From contig JAJFHR010000166.1 in NCBI GenBank assembly GCA_021775515.1, positions 1-5,446 of the forward strand: 5,446 nt of DNA. The letters are read 5' to 3'. Shown piece by piece: positions 1 through 5,026 of the stretch (the first letter of the stretch is position 1; every line of letters begins with the position of its first letter). The notes under the pieces were generated by a model. It did no database searches. It had not been told where the DNA came from and was given only the letters and a program-made list of their open reading frames with translations. The translations under genes were made by a program, and so were the position numbers. This DNA comes from Hyphomicrobiales bacterium. Its GTDB lineage: Bacteria; Pseudomonadota; Alphaproteobacteria; Rhizobiales; JAJFHR01.

Positions 1-966
1 AATCTGCTTCGAGGCTGGTTTTTTCTCGACTTGGCGCCACCAATCCACCATCCCGAACGGCGCAATGCTTTCAACCGCGCCGGAGAGAGGATCAGACATA
101 TCCCAACGCACATCTATAAGTATCGGCAGGCCCTGATTGTCGAAGGGTGCTTTGGCGATCCGCTCCGCCATCAACCGGTGCATCATGATCAAGATCTGCG
201 AAATTTCCTGGCGCTCGCGCACCGGAACAATACCGGCTGGCCGACGCAACCGTGTATCAAGAAAATAGGCCAGATCAATCAGATGCTGATTAGTTAAAGA
301 TGCGCTGTTGGCTTTGTACCAGGCAGGGTCAACGCGAAAGGAAGTCATTGAAAAATTGTAATACCTCCACTTCCCTCTCAGGCGAACCCAGCGCCGCCAT
401 TTTTTTGTTCTGGGATCCCAGTCAAGTCCGCTGTTTTCTCCAAAAACAAATTCGCCAAGGCCAAAAGGAGCATCGGGACAAGAATAGATCGCAAAGTGCC
501 GGTAGTTGTCTTTTCCTGAAAAACTTCGGCACGCCAAGACACCTAATCCGGACACCGGTCGGGTGGTAGTTTCAAGGTTTCCCTGTTGTTTCAAACCCTT
601 AAGGTAGGCACCCAGGGTCATGGCGAATTTCGGCGCATTCTTAAGAAGTGTCGCAAGGTCGCGTTTTTTGCCTGGTTTGAGCAAATCTGCGACTGCAATT
701 TTTTGTTCGCGCGCCAGGCCAAGTGAAGGCGGCATGCCTTCATATGATAATTTGATGTGCCATTTACCGTTGACCAGTTCAATCCCGACTGCCTTGATAC
801 GAACCTGGAAGCTGCTGGATTCGCGTGCAGTATTGTCGTCGTGCAGAAAACCGTATTCAACTACTGTGCCCGGTGGCAGCACACCCAGATTTGCGGCTCT
901 GGCATCGGCTGAAAATGAGGCCAGAGCCAACGCTAAAATCAGGCGGAGAGTGGTTCGGTTGAACAT
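1..966 (-). CDS. Exported protein of unknown function, N-terminal 322 codons (C-terminus off the left edge)
   Basis: An uninterrupted frame runs from an ATG at 966 to the first base of the window, so the gene is cut at its 3' end. The start is chosen because it gives a clear signal peptide: a basic n-region (residues 1-8), a hydrophobic core LILALALASFSA (9-20), and an AXA cleavage site DARA|A after residue 24. The mature part begins NLGVLPPGTVVEYGF, has two cysteines (146 and 163) that could form a disulfide in the periplasm, and carries a Trp/Arg/Lys-rich stretch at about 183-205 (WDPRTKKWRRWVRLRGKW). No family or catalytic motif is recognised. Plus-strand frames across this region are shadows. 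It is divergent from the Nif11-peptide gene. No good Shine-Dalgarno lies just upstream of 966; an ATG ten bases upstream is out of frame and ends after 12 codons. The coding call is firm; the function is unknown. Confidence 0.82.
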   Translation of the reverse strand, partial: MFNRTTLRLILALALASFSADARAANLGVLPPGTVVEYGFLHDDNTARESSSFQVRIKAVGIELVNGKWHIKLSYEGMPPSLGLAREQKIAVADLLKPGKKRDLATLLKNAPKFAMTLGAYLKGLKQQGNLETTTRPVSGLGVLACRSFSGKDNYRHFAIYSCPDAPFGLGEFVFGENSGLDWDPRTKKWRRWVRLRGKWRYYNFSMTSFRVDPAWYKANSASLTNQHLIDLAYFLDTRLRRPAGIVPVRERQEISQILIMMHRLMAERIAKAPFDNQGLPILIDVRWDMSDPLSGAVESIAPFGMVDWWRQVEKKPASKQI

Positions 967-1130
967 GTTCGCGCCATTGGTTTGAGTGCAGGAGATCCTC
1001 GATTTTTATTTCTGTCTCTAACAATATACTACACTCCAAACCGCGACCGCGACAGAGTTCTTCGCTGTGAGATGACACCGGGCAAAAAATTGCCTCTTAT
1101 TGAACAGAAGCAAGCGTGGGGAGGGTAGAT

Positions 1131-1171
1131 TTGAGCTAGATCAAGGAACGCGAAACAGGCCTTTTTATAGT
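1131..1171 (+). promoter_or_regulatory. Candidate FNR/FixK-type class II promoter for the Nif11-peptide gene
   Basis: TTGAGCTAGATCAA at 1131-1144 matches the FNR/FixK/ANR consensus TTGAT-N4-ATCAA at 9 of 10 defined bases (G in place of T at position 5). It is followed, after 21 bp, by a -10-like TATAGT at 1166-1171. A start near 1178 would place the box centre near -40.5, close to the -41.5 of known class II FNR promoters. On the opposite strand no -10-like element lies at the right distance, so the box points to the gene at 1230 and not to the divergent exported protein. The assignment is inferred from spacing and consensus only. Confidence 0.5.
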
Positions 1172-1216
1172 GGGAATGTCCAGGTTTCAAATTATGTAAT
1201 TTGAAGGACGGATGAG

Positions 1217-1222
1217 AAAGGA
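1217..1222 (+). promoter_or_regulatory. Ribosome binding site deciding the Nif11-peptide start
   Basis: AAAGGA lies seven bases before the ATG at 1230 and marks it as the likely start. An in-frame ATG at 1212 also has a GAAGGACGG-like sequence before it, but would add six residues (MRKEST) ahead of the family-typical MSLE start. The longer form cannot be fully excluded. Confidence 0.6.
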
Positions 1223-1229
1223 ATCAACC

Positions 1230-1457
1230 ATGTCACTCGAAATGGCCAAAGCTGCAATTGACCGGATGAAATCAGACGAAGAATTCCGGCAAAATATTAT
1301 CGCCATCGATGGTGTTGAGTTGAGAATGAAGGCTATCAACACCGCAGGTTTCGACTGCACTGAAGGTGAGATACAACAAATCGCCGTTGAACGAGGTTTC
1401 AAAGCAGATAGAGAAACCGGCGCCGTCATTGCCTGTAAGGATATTTTCGCGGCATAA
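1230..1457 (+). CDS. Nif11-domain peptide, candidate RiPP precursor
   Basis: A 75-residue protein whose first ~50 residues read as a Nif11-type leader: MSLEMAKAAIDRMKSDEEFR, then a short linker and an AGFDCTEGEIQQIA segment (about 39-52) matching the family's AGFDFTxEEL-like second helix. Nif11-like leaders (TIGR03798/PF07862 type) usually precede a core peptide modified by a RiPP enzyme; a radical SAM/SPASM enzyme is encoded convergently 146 bp away, which supports that role. The usual double-glycine end of the leader is absent. The candidate core would be the last ~20 residues, which hold one Cys (69) in a TGAVIACKDIFAA tail; a second Cys (43) lies in the leader helix. No signal peptide or membrane segment is present. 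An FNR-type box lies upstream. It could instead be a stand-alone Nif11 protein of unknown role; the family call is firmer than the precursor role. Confidence 0.82.
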   Translation: MSLEMAKAAIDRMKSDEEFRQNIIAIDGVELRMKAINTAGFDCTEGEIQQIAVERGFKADRETGAVIACKDIFAA

Positions 1458-1475
1458 TTCAAACACCCGTTTGAA
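1458..1475 (+). terminator. Short hairpin directly after the Nif11-peptide stop, possible weak terminator
   Basis: TTCAAAC (1458-1464) and GTTTGAA (1469-1475) form a perfect 7-bp stem with an ACCC loop, starting at the base after the TAA stop. The stem is AT-rich and followed only by CCAATTTTAAT, so termination would be weak. It may instead protect the 3' end of the transcript. The remaining ~130 bases up to the radical SAM stop codon hold a weak G/C-tract fold (about 1522-1549) and a T8 run at 1598-1605, but no convincing terminator. Confidence 0.35.
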
Positions 1476-1603
1476 CCAATTTTAATCTCTCAACAATGCT
1501 CCGCTGAATTAGCGAAGAGGCGGGGGAGGGTGTCCTTGAGCGTACCCCCAGTGCATAAACTGCCGGCGGGGTTTCAGACAGGCTCTCAATGATGTGATTT
1601 TTT

Positions 1604-3013
1604 TTACTGGCGCACTTCGGGTTGAAGCATCTGGTATCCTAGATCATTGCTTTTTTGCGGGGCGGGATTGAGCAGGTCGTTGCAGATTTTGCTGGTGAGA
1701 ATCTCATCGTAATATTCCTCCAGACATCTGATCAGATTGCTTTTATAGACCGAGCAAAATTCCAGACCTTTTTCGTTAAATTGTTTTGCTCTCAGACGTC
1801 TATTGGGACAGCCGCCACCGCAAATAGGTAATACCTCACATTCCAGGCATTCAGCATCGAGAAACGGGTCGGTTTTCATGCTGTATTGAGCTTTCAGCGC
1901 CGGGTTAGAAATTGGCTCATCGTTCCAAATATTGCCGATTTCCATCTCCTGTCTGCCAACATCTTCACCGCATTTGTATAGTTCTCCACTTGGACCGATG
2001 ACAAAGCCCTTGCTCTTCTTGGCAACGCAGGTAAAACACGGGTTGCCTTCCGGAAACCAGCCTTTTCTGGGGAAAATTCCATCGCTGTGTGCCAGGCCAA
2101 TGATGAAATCAGACCATTGGGCTGGGGAAAAAATGCGGTTTTGATCATAACTGTGATCTTGTGCCGTATTAACCCGGCCTGGATATACGTAAAATTTCTT
2201 CCCTGCGAATTTGTCAGTCAGATAACTGTGAAGGGCTGCATATTGACTACTGTTTTGCCTGTCGACATTCACCCGAATTGCACAGGTTCCCTGAAAATCT
2301 GAATTCATCAATGTGACGATGTTGGATAAAATCCGCTGATATGTCGGCTGTCCACCAGCAAGCATCCGTCGGCTATTATGCATTTGTTCCAACCCGTCCA
2401 AGGTGATCTGGATTTCCTTTATGTTTAAGCCGTCAAGCTGGCCGATTATCTTTTTGTTCAGATGATATCCATTGGTAACCATGGATGCTGAGTCAAAAAT
2501 GATATCTAATTTTTTTAGTTGGGCTGTGATTTTACGAATTACATCAAACGCAATTAGCGGCTCACCACCGTACCAAACGAGTGACAAGTGTTCGGCCTTA
2601 ACGTGATGTTTGATAAATTTTATCACTTGGCTGAGCGTTCTCTCAGTCATTTTTGCCACATCATCTTGGCTGTGCTCAAAACAGTAAGGGCAGCGAAAAT
2701 TGCAGCCGAGGGTTGGACAAATGTGAATTTCGGCACGGGTATTGTTTAAACAGGCGGAATTGCGTTGATTTTGCATTTCCGCCAAAATTCCCAGTTCCTC
2801 CCGCCTATCAATAATTATCTTGTTGTCTTCCAATAATTTGAAAAATTCATGATCGCGGCGGTGCTTGGGAAGCGTTCGATTGTCTCTAAGCTCAGTTAAA
2901 ATTTCATAGTGGGGAGGATCAATTTTGAGGAGGGAGTTAGAAAGCGAATTATACAGAAATTGTCCGAACCTGTCGGATTGAAAAAGAGTGTTGTATTTGG
3001 ACCAATTCATCAT
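1604..3013 (-). CDS. Radical SAM/SPASM peptide maturase, likely acting on the Nif11 peptide
   Basis: A 469-residue enzyme of the radical SAM/SPASM peptide-maturase type. The S-adenosylmethionine cluster motif is CNFRCPYC with Cys 104, 108 and 111, followed by GGEP (149-152) and TNGY (180-183). The C-terminal SPASM domain is complete: Cys326 or 329, a GX4C ending at Cys348, then C389-X2-C392-X5-C398-X3-C402 and Cys420, enough for two auxiliary [4Fe-4S] clusters. Residues 1-95 (KYNTLFQSDRFGQFLYNSLSNSLLKID...) resemble the N-terminal region of other peptide-modifying members and may bind the leader. Such enzymes make thioether or C-C crosslinks, or excise residues; which applies here cannot be told. 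ATGs at 3013 and 3010 are both possible, each with a weak Shine-Dalgarno. It is convergent with the Nif11-peptide gene, and an FNR box lies ~200 bp upstream. Other SPASM roles (such as sulfatase maturation) are less likely, as no sulfatase is near. Confidence 0.9.
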   Translation of the reverse strand: MMNWSKYNTLFQSDRFGQFLYNSLSNSLLKIDPPHYEILTELRDNRTLPKHRRDHEFFKLLEDNKIIIDRREELGILAEMQNQRNSACLNNTRAEIHICPTLGCNFRCPYCFEHSQDDVAKMTERTLSQVIKFIKHHVKAEHLSLVWYGGEPLIAFDVIRKITAQLKKLDIIFDSASMVTNGYHLNKKIIGQLDGLNIKEIQITLDGLEQMHNSRRMLAGGQPTYQRILSNIVTLMNSDFQGTCAIRVNVDRQNSSQYAALHSYLTDKFAGKKFYVYPGRVNTAQDHSYDQNRIFSPAQWSDFIIGLAHSDGIFPRKGWFPEGNPCFTCVAKKSKGFVIGPSGELYKCGEDVGRQEMEIGNIWNDEPISNPALKAQYSMKTDPFLDAECLECEVLPICGGGCPNRRLRAKQFNEKGLEFCSVYKSNLIRCLEEYYDEILTSKICNDLLNPAPQKSNDLGYQMLQPEVRQ

Positions 3014-3188
3014 TCAGCTTATCGATTTCAATTTATCAATTGTTGCGATTGAACTGCAGCGGGTTTTGAGTATTTCTAAATTTCATCGAAACAACGGTGA
3101 AAACTCCCGGCTTGGGTGAGTATCAAAATTGTCATCGATCTCACCGTCGCAGTTTCGACCAAATCAATCCTATTTAGATCAAGTTGAA

Positions 3189-3228
3189 TCTATAATGGGT
3201 AAGACTAAGTTGGATTGATGCAGATCAA
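3189..3228 (-). promoter_or_regulatory. Candidate FNR/FixK-type promoter for the radical SAM gene
   Basis: TTGATGCAGATCAA at 3215-3228 is an exact match to the FNR consensus TTGAT-N4-ATCAA and is flanked by further complementary bases (GATTGAT/ATCAATC). Read leftwards, a -10-like TATAGA lies at 3194-3189, 20 bp beyond the box, one base different from the spacing at the Nif11-peptide promoter. A start near 3182 would give a ~170-base untranslated leader. Read rightwards, the nearest -10-like element (TATATT, 3256-3261) is 27 bp away, which fits less well. The regulator and direction are inferred. Confidence 0.5.
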
Positions 3229-3259
3229 TCTGGGTCAGAGCTTTTACGAAAAGGGTATA

Positions 3260-3331
3260 TTCAGCACCGGCAGGCACCGGTTGTTTTGACGCTGCCTGCC
3301 AAAACCACCGGTCAAAAAACGATGTGCTGAA
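3260..3331. repeat. Nested long hairpin in the intergenic region, possible structured RNA or protein-binding dyad
   Basis: The inner stem pairs ACCGGTTGTTTTG (3276-3288) with CAAAACCACCGGT (3300-3312): 12 of 13 pairs around an 11-base loop. An outer perfect 8-bp stem pairs TTCAGCAC (3260-3267) with GTGCTGAA (3324-3331). The left internal segment GGCAGGC (3269-3275) is also complementary to GCCTGCC (3294-3300), which covers most of the inner loop, so a pseudoknot or an alternative fold is possible. No run of T follows on either strand, so it is not a standard terminator. The rest of the 502-base gene-free stretch (3014-3515) holds the FNR box, the 12-bp inverted repeat and a GGTGAG/CTCACC hairpin (3115-3145), and no convincing gene. 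Confidence 0.6.
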
Positions 3332-3515
3332 CTTTTACATGCCGGGAGTTTTTCTTGACCAGTACTGTTGTCGAGAATAACCTTTGCTGGCAACCGTTTA
3401 AGCGCAATTTGAAGTGTTTAACTAAAACCGGGGGAGGCCGTTTAATTCTTTGAATTGATCAACTTAGCATAGATACCATGCTGATTGATTTTCAAAGCTC
3501 AACGGCAATTAAGCT

Positions 3516-4016
3516 ATGGTGAATTCAATCAGAAACATTTCGATGATTTTAGCGTTCAACCTGTTTTCATTGGTTTTATCCAAGCCAGCTTATTCGGAAA
3601 GCATATCGCAATTATGCAAGCAAATTTCAGATAAAAAATGGCGATGCCGGACGACATCGCCGGCCAAGGCTACTTTTAGCCAGGTGTGCAAATGGCCGAT
3701 CAGAACAGATGGCTGTTCGACAGATTTTAAAAAGAAAGTCTCAAAAAAATTGTTCAAAAGATACAACCGGCTTTTTTACAACGCCTGCGATTATCACGAT
3801 GTTTGTTATAATTTCAAAGGCAAAAAAGTCTGCGATAAGGCATTTTATTCGGCAATGCTGCGGATCTGCAAAACCAAAGCCAAACCAGGACGCCGCGCTG
3901 GTTGCAGGCGCACAGCCTTAGCCTATTATGGTGCGGTGAAGCTGCAAAAGAGGCATAAAACCAGTTATAAAAACGCTCAGAAAAACGCTGAAGACAAAAA
4001 ATGCCGGCCTGGGTAG
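3516..4016 (+). CDS. Small secreted cysteine-rich phospholipase A2-like protein
   Basis: A 166-residue protein with an N-terminal signal peptide (hydrophobic MILAFNLFSLVL at 10-21, likely cleavage at AYS|ES after residue 27). The mature part is very Lys-rich and has ten cysteines (34, 44, 58, 67, 91, 97, 106, 118, 130, 163), an even number that suggests five disulfides. NACDYHDVCY (89-98) matches the secreted PLA2 active-site signature with the His94-Asp95 pair between Cys91 and Cys97. TDGCS (64-68) resembles the calcium loop of bacterial/fungal and conodipine-type PLA2, and VCDKAFYSAMLRIC (105-118) fits the segment carrying the second catalytic Asp (107). The expected activity is calcium-dependent hydrolysis of the sn-2 acyl chain of phospholipids outside the cytoplasm. 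The Shine-Dalgarno is weak (TTAAG), so the exact start is less certain, but starting here gives a good basic n-region. It is convergent with queF, with no functional partner visible. Confidence 0.78.
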   Translation: MVNSIRNISMILAFNLFSLVLSKPAYSESISQLCKQISDKKWRCRTTSPAKATFSQVCKWPIRTDGCSTDFKKKVSKKLFKRYNRLFYNACDYHDVCYNFKGKKVCDKAFYSAMLRICKTKAKPGRRAGCRRTALAYYGAVKLQKRHKTSYKNAQKNAEDKKCRPG

Positions 4017-4030
4017 CTATGGCGCGTAGC

Positions 4031-4055
4031 CTGGATTTGATGTAGCCAGTTTTTT
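4031..4055 (+). terminator. Weak possible terminator after the phospholipase-like gene
   Basis: CTGG (4031-4034) can pair with CCAG (4046-4049), directly followed by T6 (4050-4055). The T-run is good, but the stem is only four base pairs with an 11-base loop, so the call is weak. No terminator is visible for queF on the opposite strand in this 93-base convergent gap. Confidence 0.28.
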
Positions 4056-4109
4056 AATTGCACTGATTAATCCGGCAGGCACCCGACACGTGACGGCCCG
4101 GGCGATGCT

Positions 4110-4571
4110 TTAGCCGCGGCCACGATAGGGCTCAACGCCTTGCGGGGCGATCCAGACGTCTTGCGGTGGATTGCCGGTCTGCCAGAATACGTCTATCGGC
4201 ATGCCGCCGCGCGGATACCAGTAGCCGCCGATCCTTAACCATTCAGGGGTAAGCAGGTCGATTAGCCGTTTGGCAATAGCGATGGTGCAGTCTTCGTGAA
4301 AAGCGCCGTGGTTGCGATATGAGGCCAGGTAGAGCTTGAGCGATTTTGATTCTACAATCCAGTTGCCAGGCACATAATCAATCACCAAATGGGCAAAATC
4401 AGGCTGACCGGTCACCGGACATAGAGAGGTGAATTCCGGGCAGGTAAAACGCACCACGTAGGCAGTATCAACATGGGGGTTGCCAACGCGCTCGAGAATT
4501 GCCTCCTCAGGAGAAGCAGGCAGAATTGACGATTGACCCAGGTGCTCCAAATCAGATGGTGAATTTGCCAT
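4110..4571 (-). CDS. queF: NADPH-dependent preQ0 reductase QueF (unimodular, YkvM type)
   Basis: A 153-residue cytoplasmic enzyme that reduces the nitrile of 7-cyano-7-deazaguanine (preQ0) to the amine preQ1, the last step before insertion into tRNA. FTSLCPVTGQPDF (47-59) carries the nucleophilic Cys51 that forms the thioimide with preQ0 and the acid Asp58. ESKSLKLYL (74-82) is the QueF signature for NADPH binding. FHED (91-94) supplies the His and Glu of the substrate pocket. The length matches the single-domain form, not the longer ~280-residue two-domain form of E. coli. The conserved C-terminus IDVFWQTG...GVEPYRGRG is complete. It is the last gene of the queE-queD-queF run, starting 14 bases after the queD stop, so it is very likely cotranscribed. 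The Shine-Dalgarno is poor, and translational coupling to queD is plausible. Confidence 0.96.
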   Translation of the reverse strand: MANSPSDLEHLGQSSILPASPEEAILERVGNPHVDTAYVVRFTCPEFTSLCPVTGQPDFAHLVIDYVPGNWIVESKSLKLYLASYRNHGAFHEDCTIAIAKRLIDLLTPEWLRIGGYWYPRGGMPIDVFWQTGNPPQDVWIAPQGVEPYRGRG

Positions 4572-4585
4572 GGCGCTTTACTCGT

Positions 4586-4951
4586 TTAATTTCCCGGGCC
4601 GGAATAAATACATCCCTCGCGGCAGGTTGGGCGTTTAACTTCGATGCGGGCGAGACCTTTTAAATCACCTTCGAGTTTCTGCCAGATCCACATTGTGATA
4701 TTTTCCAATGTCGGTGTTTCCAGTCCGGCGATTTCGTTGAGGAAATTATGGTCCAGTTGCTCACGCACGCGGCCCAGAGCTGCTTCGAGTTCCTCAAAGT
4801 GCAGAATTTGCCCGGTGTCGGGTGCAGGTGTGCCATCAATGGCAATCTCAACTTCAAACGAATGACCGTGTATTCGTGAATTGGGATGGCCTTCAGGGGC
4901 TGTGGGCAGAAAATGGGCTGCCTCGAAATTAAACTGTTTATAGATACGCAT
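4586..4951 (-). CDS. queD: 6-carboxytetrahydropterin synthase QueD, with non-standard active-site residues
   Basis: A 121-residue member of the PTPS/QueD family, converting dihydroneopterin triphosphate to 6-carboxy-5,6,7,8-tetrahydropterin. The zinc ligands are visible: His13 (FEAAH) and His28/His30 (HGHSF). LDHNFLN (66-72) carries the conserved catalytic Asp67-His68, and PTLENI (80-85) is the usual helix start. The usual catalytic Cys (Cys27 of E. coli, in EGHKCGRLHGH) is replaced: here EGHPNSRIHGH has Asn24. Near the C-terminus the usual VKET is VKRPT, so the pterin-anchoring Glu is missing as well, with one extra residue before CREGCIYSG. The comparison with E. coli is from memory. An AAGAGAG Shine-Dalgarno sits five bases before the ATG. 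It lies between queE (75-base gap) and queF (14-base gap), which argues it works in the same pathway. Confidence 0.92.
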   Translation of the reverse strand: MRIYKQFNFEAAHFLPTAPEGHPNSRIHGHSFEVEIAIDGTPAPDTGQILHFEELEAALGRVREQLDHNFLNEIAGLETPTLENITMWIWQKLEGDLKGLARIEVKRPTCREGCIYSGPGN

Positions 4952-5026
4952 GGGCGCTCTCTTAAGCGATATTCCCTGTAAATGCCAAGAAAAATCAGTT
5001 TGATTGCGTTAATTTTTTCCGGCTAA

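Larger units (their letters stand above)
3100..3352. repeat. Perfect 12-bp inverted repeat with arms 229 bases apart
   Basis: AAAACTCCCGGC at 3100-3111 is the exact reverse complement of GCCGGGAGTTTT at 3341-3352. The arms enclose the FNR box and the long hairpin. No target-site duplication is visible outside the arms and similarity does not extend inward, so a miniature transposable element is possible but not shown. A long-range RNA stem or a paired protein-binding site are other options. Confidence 0.6.

Noticed and set aside
31..985. Plus-strand open frames at 31-297, 300-569 and 620-985
   Set aside because: They lie opposite a continuous minus-strand frame with a signal peptide (966 to 1) and have low-complexity, Arg/Pro/Ser-rich translations with no motif.
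1023..1028. TATATT on the minus strand as a -10 for the exported-protein gene
   Set aside because: No -35-like sequence at a suitable distance (the position reads GCGGTC), so the promoter is not supported.
3076..3135. 19-codon minus-strand frame MTILILTQAGSFHRCFDEI with a GGTGAG sequence four bases before its ATG, inside the putative leader of the radical SAM gene
   Set aside because: It could be a regulatory upstream frame, but the length is easily reached by chance and no other support is visible.
3218..3289. 23-codon plus-strand frame MQINLGQSFYEKGIFSTGRHRLF as a second small peptide
   Set aside because: Its ATG lies inside the FNR box, there is no Shine-Dalgarno, and it shows no leader-like features.
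3355..3383. TTGACC followed by a TAACCT or AATAAC -10 as a promoter for the phospholipase-like gene
   Set aside because: The -35 is good, but the -10 matches at only 3-4 of 6 positions at any acceptable spacing.
3450..3462. TTGAATTGATCAA before the phospholipase-like gene as a third FNR box
   Set aside because: The half-sites are one base too close (N5 instead of N6), which disrupts the dyad spacing FNR needs.
4096..4103. GCCCGGGC palindrome after queF as a terminator
   Set aside because: An 8-bp self-palindrome leaves no loop and no T-run follows on the minus strand.
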